Translations under genes and position numbers: made by a program | Assembly: GCA_964343305.1 (NCBI GenBank) | Contig: CAYFJO010000279.1 | Location: 1-14,371, forward strand | Direction: 5' to 3' | DNA from: CAYFJO01 sp964343305 | GTDB taxonomy: Bacteria > Planctomycetota > Planctomycetia > Pirellulales > Pirellulaceae | Length of the DNA stretch: 14,371 bases | Notes under the pieces: model-generated | Seen by the model: the letters and a program-made list of their open reading frames with translations, nothing else | The model's database searches: none | Told to the model about the DNA's origin: nothing | Part shown: piece after piece, positions 8,124 to 14,370 of the stretch | How the letters are laid out: every line of letters starts with the position of its first letter | Position numbering within the stretch: the first letter of the stretch is position 1

Positions 8124-9431
8124 CTAGGCGACCAATTCCTTGCGAACCTTGCCACCATTGACGATTTCGATGGGGCGGTCGCCAGGAGCCATCAGCTCTT
8201 TGTCAGCGACAATGCCCATGCAACTATAGATGGTGGTTGCCCAATCTTCGACCGTCAACGCATTCTCTTCGGGCTCGCTGGCGATCGGATTCGACGAACC
8301 GTAGACGATGCCTTTCTTGATTCCGCCACCAGCCATCACAACACTAAAAACCTTCGGCCAATGGTCGCGGCCGGCGTTGCCGTTGATTTTCGGCGTGCGG
8401 CCGAATTCACTGGCGATGCAAACCATGGTCGAGTCCAGCAAGCCACGGCGATCCAAGTCCCGAATCAATGTGGCGTAAGCCTGATCAAACGACGGCACCT
8501 GGCTCTTGATGCTGTTCGAGATATTGTTGTGCATATCCCAGCCACCATATGTGGTGGTGACAAATCGGACACCGGCTTCGACCATTCGTCGACAAAGAAG
8601 CAATCGAGCACCTGCCGTATTGCGGCCATACTCGTCACGAACTTTGGCATCTTCTTTGTTGATGTCGAACGCTTCGCGAGCTTTCTGCGAACTAATCATC
8701 GCATAGGCTCGTTGATAGAAAGAATCAACCGCATCAAGCGAATCTGATTTCTCGCGTTCGCTGAAGTGATTGTTGACGACATCCAAAATGCGACGTCTCT
8801 TCGAGAAACGGCTGTCATCAACTCCGCTCGGCAGGTTTAAGTCGCGAACCTTGAAGCTGGAACTTGCCGGATCGGCGCCAAGGCTGAACCCAGCGTAGGA
8901 CGAACTCAGGTAGCCAGTGCCTGCAAATTGATTGGGTTGGCTGGGAACGCAAACATAAGCCGGCAAATTGTTGCGTGGGCCGAATTCGTGAGCTACGACA
9001 CTTCCCATGCTCGGGAATTGCAGCGCGGGGCTCGGACGATAACCCGTGAACATGTTGTGTGTGCCGCGTTCGTGAGCAGCTTCGCCGTGCGTCATCGAGC
9101 GGCAGATGGCGAGTTTGTCAGCAACCTGAGCGGTGTGTTTCCACGTTTCGTTGATCCGAACGCCTTCAACGTTCGTGTTGATGCTGTTCATCGGACCACG
9201 ATACTCGATCGGAGCGTAGGGCTTCGGGTCGAATGTTTCCTGGTGGCACATGCCGCCGGGCATATAGATAAAGATGACCGATTTGGCCGTGCCTTCCTTT
9301 GACTCGTAGTCTTTTAAATCCGCCTGGGCCTGCTTGATACGCAGAAAGTCGGCCAGTGTAATGCCCAATCCACCGAGGGCACCAATCGACAAAAATCCTC
9401 TACGACTCAAAGGGTTTCCGGGGCACTTCAT
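8124..9431 (-). CDS. Tat-exported DUF1501 family protein (435 aa)
   Basis: N-terminus has a twin-arginine signal, SRRGFLS at residues 9-15, followed by the hydrophobic IGALGGLGITLADFL, so export by the Tat system is likely. The rest matches the DUF1501 family (alkaline-phosphatase/sulfatase-like fold): PGGMCHQETFDPKP at 58-71, HGEAAHERGTHNMFTGY at 115-131, GGWDMHNN at 296-303 and SEFGRTPKINGNAGRDHWP at 341-359. The conserved His/Asp residues (H63, H115, H120, H125, D299, H301, D356, H357) are compatible with a metal site. Length is normal. GGAG lies 6 nt before the ATG. It is the first gene of the four-gene cluster and has the promoter upstream. In planctomycetes DUF1501 genes usually sit beside DUF1549/DUF1553 genes, as here. 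Enzymatic activity is not established. Confidence 0.95.
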   Translation of the reverse strand: MKCPGNPLSRRGFLSIGALGGLGITLADFLRIKQAQADLKDYESKEGTAKSVIFIYMPGGMCHQETFDPKPYAPIEYRGPMNSINTNVEGVRINETWKHTAQVADKLAICRSMTHGEAAHERGTHNMFTGYRPSPALQFPSMGSVVAHEFGPRNNLPAYVCVPSQPNQFAGTGYLSSSYAGFSLGADPASSSFKVRDLNLPSGVDDSRFSKRRRILDVVNNHFSEREKSDSLDAVDSFYQRAYAMISSQKAREAFDINKEDAKVRDEYGRNTAGARLLLCRRMVEAGVRFVTTTYGGWDMHNNISNSIKSQVPSFDQAYATLIRDLDRRGLLDSTMVCIASEFGRTPKINGNAGRDHWPKVFSVVMAGGGIKKGIVYGSSNPIASEPEENALTVEDWATTIYSCMGIVADKELMAPGDRPIEIVNGGKVRKELVA

Positions 9432-9586
9432 GGAATTCTCCGTTCTAGATCAAAGGCGTTTGCTGTTGAGATTCAGATCGATGCAATACGGTTCACATCG
9501 AAGAAAACCGTTGGTTGTCGCTGCAAATGAAACCAAATGACGGTCTGTTGGTAGGACCAAATGAGGCGGGTGTTGTTGGAAAACAC

Positions 9587-9600
9587 GGCATTCCTTTGCC
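9587..9600 (-). promoter_or_regulatory. Putative CsrA-type binding hairpin in the operon leader
   Basis: On the minus strand GGCA and TGCC form a 4-bp stem with the hexaloop AAGGAA, which places the ANGGA core in the loop as in known CsrA sites. It falls about 16-29 nt after the predicted transcription start. A second ANGGA (ACGGA, 9439-9443) overlaps the Shine-Dalgarno of the DUF1501 gene. The roughly 150-nt separation is longer than typical bridged pairs. The sequence is seen; the role is inferred. Confidence 0.35.
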
Positions 9601-9622
9601 ATCTTTCCCAAACTTTTGCATC

Positions 9623-9651
9623 AACATACGTTAATGGGTTTACGCTGTCAA
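9623..9651 (-). promoter_or_regulatory. Sigma-70-type promoter of the four-gene cluster
   Basis: On the minus strand a perfect -35 TTGACA (9651-9646) is followed after exactly 17 nt by a -10 TATGTT (9628-9623). The predicted start is near 9616, giving a leader of about 185 nt before the DUF1501 gene. It is the best promoter match I found in the window. Confidence 0.7.
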
Positions 9652-9753
9652 GTATCTTGTCGGAATATCATCCAGCGCACATCTAGGAAAAATCCCTAGC
9701 CATAATGGTGGGCAGCGCAACAGACAAGAAGAATTACTGATGGCAAGAAATTG

Positions 9754-9788
9754 AAAAAGGCCGTGAGCCAAAGCTGGTATCACGGCCT
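9754..9788 (-). terminator. Intrinsic terminator of csrA
   Basis: On the minus strand AGGCCGTGA (9788-9780) pairs perfectly with TCACGGCCT (9766-9758), with CCA/TGG pairing inside the loop. TTTTT follows (9758-9754). It lies 43 bp after the csrA stop and separates csrA from the downstream cluster. Confidence 0.9.
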
Positions 9789-9831
9789 GTATTGCCGAAA
9801 GATATTTTATGTCAATGGTTTAGGTTCACCA

Positions 9832-10029
9832 TCAGGCAGCTTTCCGAGTGATTGGAACGATGGCCAGCTCGACGTTTTCGTGAGGCTGCAGCTCCTCTCG
9901 CAAGATCAGCATGTCCGAGGGTGCTTCGATTCCCAATCGTACTTTGTCTCCCGAAACGCGAATGACCGTCAGGACAATCGCATCACCAAGCTTCAATCTC
10001 TCGCCTTCCTTCCTTGAAAGGACAAGCAT
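9832..10029 (-). CDS. csrA: CsrA carbon storage regulator (65 aa)
   Basis: Small RNA-binding homodimer that represses or stabilises mRNAs by binding GGA motifs in leaders. The sequence MLVLSRKEGERLKLGD...VTVIRVSGDKVRLGIEAPSDM...ILREEL is typical of CsrA. The RNA-contact residues L4, R6 and R44 match the E. coli positions. At 65 aa it is slightly longer than the 61-aa E. coli protein, with a different C-terminus (TRKAA). The Shine-Dalgarno GAGGT is 6 nt before the ATG. It lies 55 bp after the small hypothetical gene, probably in the same transcript, and ends at a strong terminator. Targets cannot be read from the gene; the neighbouring operon leader is one candidate. Confidence 0.97.
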   Translation of the reverse strand: MLVLSRKEGERLKLGDAIVLTVIRVSGDKVRLGIEAPSDMLILREELQPHENVELAIVPITRKAA

Positions 10030-10084
10030 GGTCGTACCTCATTGGATTAGTGGGTTATAGATGATCGCCGGTGTGAGGTAATTC

Positions 10085-10381
10085 TTAAGCGGCTGCCAGA
10101 GACACGCCGACGGTTTGCGTCAGCTTGGTCTTCAACAATCGCTCGCCAGTCGCACTATAAAACCGAATTGTATTCCCTTCTGTTTCCCAAATCGCGGTGA
10201 GCCGAACGCTTCTCGGACCGTGCAGACAAAAATAGATGCCACACGGATCCCCCGAACGCACCAAATAACGCTCGGTCAGATCGAACGCACCAACCTCGAA
10301 ATCGTTTTGGTGGCAAAGGGTTCGATAAACGTAGTCTCGCAAGTCGTTGAGATCCTGAATCTTGGGGTCCGTACAGTGCAT
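10085..10381 (-). CDS. Conserved-looking hypothetical protein upstream of csrA (98 aa)
   Basis: I cannot assign a function. The protein has a compact soluble composition with no signal peptide or membrane segment. Visible stretches are LNDLRDYVYRTLCHQND, FDLTERYLVRSGDPCGIYFCLHGPRSVRLTAIW and RFYSATGERLLKT, which read like a small alpha+beta domain. I recall similar small proteins in Pirellulales, but cannot verify this. I prefer the ATG at 10381 because AAGGAG lies 12 nt upstream, somewhat far but the only good site. The in-frame ATG at 10438 would add 19 residues and has no Shine-Dalgarno. It lies 55 bp before csrA on the same strand, suggesting co-transcription and perhaps a functional link. 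Confidence 0.7.
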   Translation of the reverse strand: MHCTDPKIQDLNDLRDYVYRTLCHQNDFEVGAFDLTERYLVRSGDPCGIYFCLHGPRSVRLTAIWETEGNTIRFYSATGERLLKTKLTQTVGVSLAAA

Positions 10382-10393
10382 GACAGATGGATG

Positions 10394-10399
10394 CTCCTT
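10394..10399 (-). promoter_or_regulatory. Ribosome binding site deciding the start of the hypothetical gene
   Basis: AAGGAG on the minus strand, 12 nt before the ATG at 10381. No start codon lies closer in frame. A small palindrome CAAAA/TTTTG (10415-10427) lies just upstream. Confidence 0.5.
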
Positions 10400-10576
10400 T
10401 TTATGAATGGGCCACAAAATGGTTTTGCGACCGTGCACAAAGAAAGATAGACAAATGGGGTGAGTGTCACTGAAAATTACTATCGGTTCGTGCTGGTGAA
10501 TTATTCGGTAGTCGAACGACAGATCTAGGAAGAACGGTCGTAACGATTAATCCGTCGGGTTGGAGCTAGGCAAGAT
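10400..10576. other. Intergenic region upstream of the hypothetical-csrA unit
   Basis: This must hold the promoter of the hypothetical-csrA unit on the minus strand, because a terminator closes the gene before it. I found no pair of -35/-10 elements good enough to name. No gene is visible. Confidence 0.4.
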
Positions 10577-10607
10577 AAAAGCCCGACTTTTTAGCAAAGT
10601 CGGGCTT
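10577..10607 (-). terminator. Intrinsic terminator of the DUF6807 gene
   Basis: AAGCCCGACTTT (10579-10590) and AAAGTCGGGCTT (10596-10607) form a perfect 12-bp stem with a 5-nt loop. On the minus strand the stem ends in TT and continues TTATCTT, giving a U-tract. It lies about 65 bp after the stop at 10672. Confidence 0.88.
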
Positions 10608-10671
10608 GTGGTGATCGGGCAGCGCGACCTGGCTGGTGCGCTCCCGTTTCAATGGCGGGAACAAACAGGTG

Positions 10672-11619
10672 TCATTTCACTGCTGCATACGCCTTGTATG
10701 CGCCGGCAATATTGGCTTCTTTTTCGTCACCCTGGTGGAACAATACTCGATGCTTCAAGGTGAATGACTCACCAGGCTCCAGCGTGTGTGCGCCATTTAG
10801 TTCGTCCAGCTTTTTGCCTTCGAAATGATGCAAGCCAAACGGGTTTGCCGTAAACAATCCGTACGTGCGAACGTGCCAATGCGTTGGATGCCGGAAGCTG
10901 TCGGGATGATTCATGATTGCGCAACCAACGGTCTTTCCTTCCAGCGGTCCGTAATAATCCACCCACGCGGCTCGTTTACCCCAAGCGCCACGATCGGTCT
11001 GGCCTTCGCTATTGACGATCGTGCCTTTGCCAGGCTTGTCGACTTTCATTGTTCCGGCCAAGCGGACGCCAAAGCTCCCCTCTTTCGTGTCGCCAAACGT
11101 CACGTCACCTCCGGAAGCAGTAACGATGATATCGCAGTCGACCCACCAATTTGTTCCATCAGCGCCAAACGTAAAGGACCGCACATCTTCGCAATGTTTC
11201 GTTCCATCCGGTCCGATCCAATCGTTTTTCGTCACGATCACGGCCGTGTCGCCGCCAGCGGTATTCTTGAAACTCTTGTGGATGATGTGCCCGGCCTTCT
11301 CGTTTTCGGCCCAAAAGTCAACGCCGTTTACATTGCCGTGTGTGAACCAAAACGATCGATGGTGGACGTGGTCTTTTCGTTCCATCGGTTTGCCGTCGGC
11401 GACCATGGGATAGGATCGCGTGATCTCTTTGCCGTTGGGTCCGATGACGGGCCAAAAGATTGGCTTGTGGCCCGACTTGATGAGATATTGCGTGAGCAAC
11501 TTTCCATTGAGATTGACGGCCGCTCCATTCTCGTTTTGGATGACCGTGAATTTTTCGGCACGAGTTGTTTGGACAAAAAACAAGCAGACAATCGAAAGTG
11601 TCAGGATGAATCGCGGCAT
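10672..11619 (-). CDS. Secreted DUF6807 ('PmoA family', PF14100) protein (315 aa)
   Basis: Signal peptide at residues 1-21 (MPRFILTLSIVCLFF...TTRA). The mature protein matches the DUF6807/PF14100 family: DHVHHRSFWFTHGNVNGVDFW at about 83-103 and NHPDSFRHPTHWHVRTYGLF at about 237-256 are its His-rich hallmarks. The Pfam name 'methane oxygenase PmoA' is misleading, and there is no relation to the membrane-bound particulate methane monooxygenase. Family members are common in planctomycetes and Bacteroidetes, often near sugar-related oxidoreductases; the activity is not known to me. The start at 11619 is chosen for the signal peptide and GGA 8 nt upstream; an in-frame ATG at 11721 would add 34 non-signal residues. 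It is monocistronic, with its own terminator, and divergent from the dehydrogenase gene. Confidence 0.88.
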   Translation of the reverse strand: MPRFILTLSIVCLFFVQTTRAEKFTVIQNENGAAVNLNGKLLTQYLIKSGHKPIFWPVIGPNGKEITRSYPMVADGKPMERKDHVHHRSFWFTHGNVNGVDFWAENEKAGHIIHKSFKNTAGGDTAVIVTKNDWIGPDGTKHCEDVRSFTFGADGTNWWVDCDIIVTASGGDVTFGDTKEGSFGVRLAGTMKVDKPGKGTIVNSEGQTDRGAWGKRAAWVDYYGPLEGKTVGCAIMNHPDSFRHPTHWHVRTYGLFTANPFGLHHFEGKKLDELNGAHTLEPGESFTLKHRVLFHQGDEKEANIAGAYKAYAAVK

Positions 11620-11664
11620 TTTGTGTTCCGTTGAATTCGAGTTCTTGGGGTCATGCAATTGGAT

Positions 11665-11683
11665 GGCTCGAGAAAGCCGAGCC
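11665..11683 (-). promoter_or_regulatory. Stem-loop in the leader of the DUF6807 gene
   Basis: GGCTCG (11665-11670) and CGAGCC (11678-11683) pair perfectly around a 7-nt loop, 45 bp upstream of the start codon. The role is unknown. I could not find a convincing promoter for this gene. Confidence 0.35.
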
Positions 11684-11773
11684 TCTCTCTTATGGTAACG
11701 TCCCCTAACTGGACATGCCACTGGATTACGTGCGCATCAACTTTTCTGAGCGGCTTCGCACGGCTCCGGCCCC

Positions 11774-11814
11774 ATGACCGTCATTTGTCATTGGGTATTT
11801 CGTCATTCGTCATT
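11774..11814. repeat. Short GTCATT repeats between divergent genes
   Basis: CGTCATTTGTCATT (11779-11792) and CGTCATTCGTCATT (11801-11814) match at 13 of 14 positions with a 22-bp period, so the GTCATT word occurs four times. The first copy overlaps the small palindrome ATGAC-C-GTCAT (11774-11784). This could be a dispersed intergenic repeat or binding sites. Confidence 0.45.
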
Positions 11815-11832
11815 ATCCTCTCGGAGACGGGA

Positions 11833-11906
11833 TGTAGCTGAATCCGTGAGAATTCATTAGTCTTCTCTGAGCCAACCAGATCTGAATTCTCACCAATTCA
11901 GCGACA
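11833..11906. repeat. Imperfect inverted repeat with 24-nt arms, just upstream of the dehydrogenase
   Basis: Arm 11833-11856 pairs with 11883-11906 at 21 of 24 positions, including the perfect GTGAGAATTCA/TGAATTCTCAC core, around a 26-nt loop. It ends 12 nt before the ATG at 11919, so in the transcript it would fold right at the ribosome entry site. There is no T-run in either direction. It may be a REP/MITE-like element or a cis-regulatory hairpin. Confidence 0.7.
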
Positions 11907-11918
11907 ACGGGTTTTTAA

Positions 11919-12881
11919 ATGCGAATCGTTCTTTGTTACCCTGTCGAACAGCGGCATCTGGACCAGATCGCGGCCATCGCGCCTGATGCGGAGGTCATTG
12001 ACGCTGGCCAGCAACAGATCGACACCGAGATTCTAGGCGCCGACATCTTCTGCGGCCATGCCAAGGAGAAACCGGTTCCTTGGGATGAGGTCGTGCAACA
12101 AGGCCGATTGAAATGGATTCAGTCGTCTGCCGCTGGAATGGACCACTGCCTCGTGCCGTCCGTCATCGAATCAGACATCCTCGTCACGAGTGCGTCCGGA
12201 CTGTTTGCCAATCAAGTTGCCGAGCAAACCTTGGCGTTATTGCTTGGCCTGTTAAGAAGCATGCCCGTTTTCTTCCGGGCCGAACAAAAGCGTGAGTTTG
12301 TTCGCCGGCCAACGAACGACTTGCACGGCAAGACGGTCGGCATCGTCGGCTTCGGCGGCAACGGTCGGCGGATCGCTGAAGTATTGGCCGCCTTCCACAC
12401 ACAAATCATCGCCACCGACATGTTTCCCGTGAACAAACCAGATCACGTCGACCAGCTTTGGCCCGCGGAGCGTTTGAGCGAACTTCTAGGCACGGTCGAT
12501 GTCATCATCTTGTGCGTTCCTTTGAACGAGCAAACACGCGGGATGATCGATGCGACTCAACTCCGACAGATGAAACCCGGCGCACTGCTGATCAACGTTG
12601 CACGTGGTCCCGTCGTCGTTGAAAGTGATCTGGTCGATGCTTTGAACACCGCACATCTCGGCGCCGCCGGCCTGGACGTTACCGAAGTTGAACCTTTGCC
12701 CACCAACAGCCCTCTGTGGGAAATGCCCAACGTGATCATCACCCCGCACGTCGGTGCCCAATCCGCGACTCGCTACGACGATGCCACCAACTTTTTTTGC
12801 CAAAACTTGAGCAAGTATCTCGCTGGCGAAACACTTGCCAACGTCGTCGACAAGAGACTTGGTTTTCCAATTCCTCAATGA
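11919..12881 (+). CDS. D-2-hydroxyacid dehydrogenase, NAD-type (320 aa)
   Basis: Cytoplasmic oxidoreductase that reversibly reduces 2-oxoacids to D-2-hydroxyacids. The N-terminal part of the substrate domain carries QSSAAGMDH (68-76). The Rossmann domain has GFGGNG at 144-149 (GxGxxG), and an Asp (D167) at the end of the second beta-strand favours NAD over NADP. The catalytic triad of the family is present: R229 (NVARGP), E258 (EVEPLP) and H277 (ITPHVG), with the Arg-Glu spacing of 29 residues as in E. coli SerA. There is no ACT regulatory domain, and the length is that of the short family. The substrate (glycerate, lactate, phosphoglycerate or another) cannot be read from this. No clear Shine-Dalgarno precedes the ATG; the 24-nt-arm inverted repeat does. 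The next gene follows after 81 bp. Confidence 0.93.
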   Translation: MRIVLCYPVEQRHLDQIAAIAPDAEVIDAGQQQIDTEILGADIFCGHAKEKPVPWDEVVQQGRLKWIQSSAAGMDHCLVPSVIESDILVTSASGLFANQVAEQTLALLLGLLRSMPVFFRAEQKREFVRRPTNDLHGKTVGIVGFGGNGRRIAEVLAAFHTQIIATDMFPVNKPDHVDQLWPAERLSELLGTVDVIILCVPLNEQTRGMIDATQLRQMKPGALLINVARGPVVVESDLVDALNTAHLGAAGLDVTEVEPLPTNSPLWEMPNVIITPHVGAQSATRYDDATNFFCQNLSKYLAGETLANVVDKRLGFPIPQ

Positions 12882-12962
12882 TTTTATAGAATGTTGATGT
12901 TCTAACCGAAGTTTCCACATAGCCCAGTGCCGCCCTGGTTGGCTTAAAAGCGGTGCGTCTCG

Positions 12963-14066
12963 ATGAACAACTCAAAGCTCCGGCGGCAGATCGCCTGGGA
13001 AGCCGCCCGTCTCATGTACGAGCGGTACGAGTCAGAATACTTCCGCGCCAAAATAAAAGCCGCCAAACGACTCTGTCGCGGTTGGGTCAAACCTGGCGAT
13101 TTACCCAGCAACTCCGAGATCCGCGATCAAGTGCAAACGTTCGCCCGTCTGCACGAAGGCGAGAAGCGAACAGAAGATCTCCGCGAGATGCGCTTCGAAG
13201 CGCTTCGAATGATGCACGTGCTGCGAGCGTTTCGACCGAGGTTGATTGGCAGCGTGTTGACGGGGTACATCCGCAAGGGATCGGATATCGATCTGCACAT
13301 CTTCGCGGACAATTTTCACTCAGTGACCGCGGTGCTGGAATCCGAGGGCGCGGTGTACGACGTTCAGCACAAGCACGTCCGCAAGGAAGGTGAGTCACGA
13401 ATTTACACGCATGTACACATCCAGGACCGTTTTCCATTCGAGTTGACGGTCTATCCGGCGGACAAGGCACATTATGTGTTCAAGAGCTCGATCACCGGCA
13501 AGGCGATGGAGCGGGCCAGCATCAACGAATTGGAGCAGTTTTTGCGCCACGAATATCCAGACGTCGATCTTGAGGCAGCGTTGGAAGAAGCCGCCGAACA
13601 TATCGATCGATTTCAGATTTACGAATCGTTGCTGCTGCCATTGGAACGGGTCAAGCAAAGCCCGAAGTATCATCCCGAAGGCGATGCGTTGTATCACAGC
13701 TTGCAAGTGTTCGACCTTGCGTGCGACGAATTGCCCTATGACGAAGAGTTCATGCTGGCGGCGCTGTTGCATGACGTCGGAAAAGCAATCGATCCGCAAG
13801 ATCACGTTGTCGCGGCGTTGGAAGCGCTCGACGGATTTATCACCGAACGCACTTTTTGGTTGATCGAACATCACATGCTGGCCCATCAAGTGATTGACCG
13901 CACAATCGGTGCCCGCGCCCATCGCCGGCTCAAGCAAAACGAAAGTTTCGAAGAACTCGTCTTGCTCGGCCAATGCGACCGCAACGGCCGACAACGCGGC
14001 GTCCCGGCATCCGAATTGGACGAAGCCCTGGACTATATCCGCAATTTGGCAACGACATTCGGTTGA
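12963..14066 (+). CDS. Nucleotidyltransferase-HD domain protein (367 aa)
   Basis: Cytoplasmic two-domain protein. After a basic helical N-terminus (1-90) comes a Pol-beta-type nucleotidyltransferase motif: GS at 96-97, then DID at 108-110 (two metal ligands), with E160 in FELTVY a possible third. Residues about 235-345 form an HD domain: YHSL (H245), LLHDVGK with H270-D271, HH at 303-304 and D339. The order nucleotidyltransferase then HD recalls tRNA CCA-adding/poly(A) polymerase proteins, but the protein lacks the rest of those folds and is shorter. Activity (nucleotide transfer or phosphohydrolysis) is therefore inferred only at domain level. The start codon has no good Shine-Dalgarno; the conserved-looking LRRQIAWEAARLMY begins soon after it, which supports this start. 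Probably read with the dehydrogenase gene, 81 bp upstream, though a functional link is not evident. Confidence 0.87.
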   Translation: MNNSKLRRQIAWEAARLMYERYESEYFRAKIKAAKRLCRGWVKPGDLPSNSEIRDQVQTFARLHEGEKRTEDLREMRFEALRMMHVLRAFRPRLIGSVLTGYIRKGSDIDLHIFADNFHSVTAVLESEGAVYDVQHKHVRKEGESRIYTHVHIQDRFPFELTVYPADKAHYVFKSSITGKAMERASINELEQFLRHEYPDVDLEAALEEAAEHIDRFQIYESLLLPLERVKQSPKYHPEGDALYHSLQVFDLACDELPYDEEFMLAALLHDVGKAIDPQDHVVAALEALDGFITERTFWLIEHHMLAHQVIDRTIGARAHRRLKQNESFEELVLLGQCDRNGRQRGVPASELDEALDYIRNLATTFG

Positions 14067-14080
14067 TGTGTGAAAGGTAG

Positions 14081-14097
14081 GTCATGCTTCGCATGAC
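14081..14097 (+). terminator. Hairpin after the HD gene, possible weak transcript end
   Basis: GTCATGC (14081-14087) and GCATGAC (14091-14097) form a 7-bp stem closed by TTC, 14 nt after the stop codon. No T-run follows, so intrinsic termination is doubtful; it may stabilise the 3' end or be another dispersed palindrome. Confidence 0.35.
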
Positions 14098-14189
14098 GAT
14101 GACAAGCCATGCAAAACGGAAACAACTGAAAGTAGTTGAAAGACGAGGCGTGAGTGAAACCGCATCCTGTCACTACAAACTACTGGCTC

Positions 14190-14370
14190 CTAGCGTGGAT
14201 TATTCACTAACCCGACGCGCAAGCGAGGGGCGACGTCCAAAACCCCTCGCTTGCGCGTCGGGTTAGTGTGGATTCGAATTTGCGCGGTGTTTTAGGCAAG
14301 ATAGCCGCAACTCCTTTTCACAGAGAACATTACGTCGTTTGGACCACGGTTCATGAATAATCCGGGCTAG
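14190..14370. repeat. MITE-like structure with 21-nt terminal inverted repeats
   Basis: The 21-nt ends 14190-14210 and 14350-14370 (reverse complement) match at 17 of 21 positions: CTAGC, then two mismatches, then GGATTATTCA and a final AA. The element has no coding sequence and includes a long perfect palindrome. The right end coincides with the window edge, so target-site duplications cannot be judged. That it is mobile is inference. Confidence 0.45.
14205..14268. repeat. Perfect palindrome with 26-nt arms (REP-like)
   Basis: Arm 14205-14230, starting CACTAACCCGACGCGC, is the exact reverse complement of 14243-14268, with a 12-nt spacer. There is no T-run, so this is not a typical terminator. 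The CCCGACGCGCAAGCGAGGG word resembles a repeat I recall as widespread in planctomycete genomes; the count of copies needs a genome search. Confidence 0.85.

Larger units (their letters stand above)
9432..9753. other. Intergenic leader and promoter region of the four-gene cluster
   Basis: No gene is visible here. The stretch holds the cluster promoter (9623-9651), a predicted leader of about 185 nt with a GGA-loop hairpin (9587-9600), a direct repeat ACCAAATGA (9532-9540 and 9556-9564), and, upstream of the promoter, an inverted repeat CTAGG/CCTAG (9683-9687/9695-9699) that could be an operator. The last two have no assigned role. Confidence 0.6.

Noticed and set aside
10672..11619. Reading the 'PmoA' family name as evidence of methane oxidation
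   Set aside because: The sequence has a signal peptide and a soluble His-rich DUF6807 pattern, not the membrane subunits of particulate methane monooxygenase.
11620..11721. 34-residue N-terminal extension of the DUF6807 protein
   Set aside because: Basic, non-signal-like sequence placed before a typical signal peptide; it also overlaps a leader hairpin.
13395..13994. A 199-codon minus-strand frame opposite the HD protein gene
   Set aside because: The plus-strand frame has catalytic motifs of two known domains; the minus frame has none.
14084..14266. A 60-codon plus-strand frame at the right end
   Set aside because: Its 3' half is the perfect palindrome, and its 5' part covers a hairpin; translated repeat sequence, not a gene.
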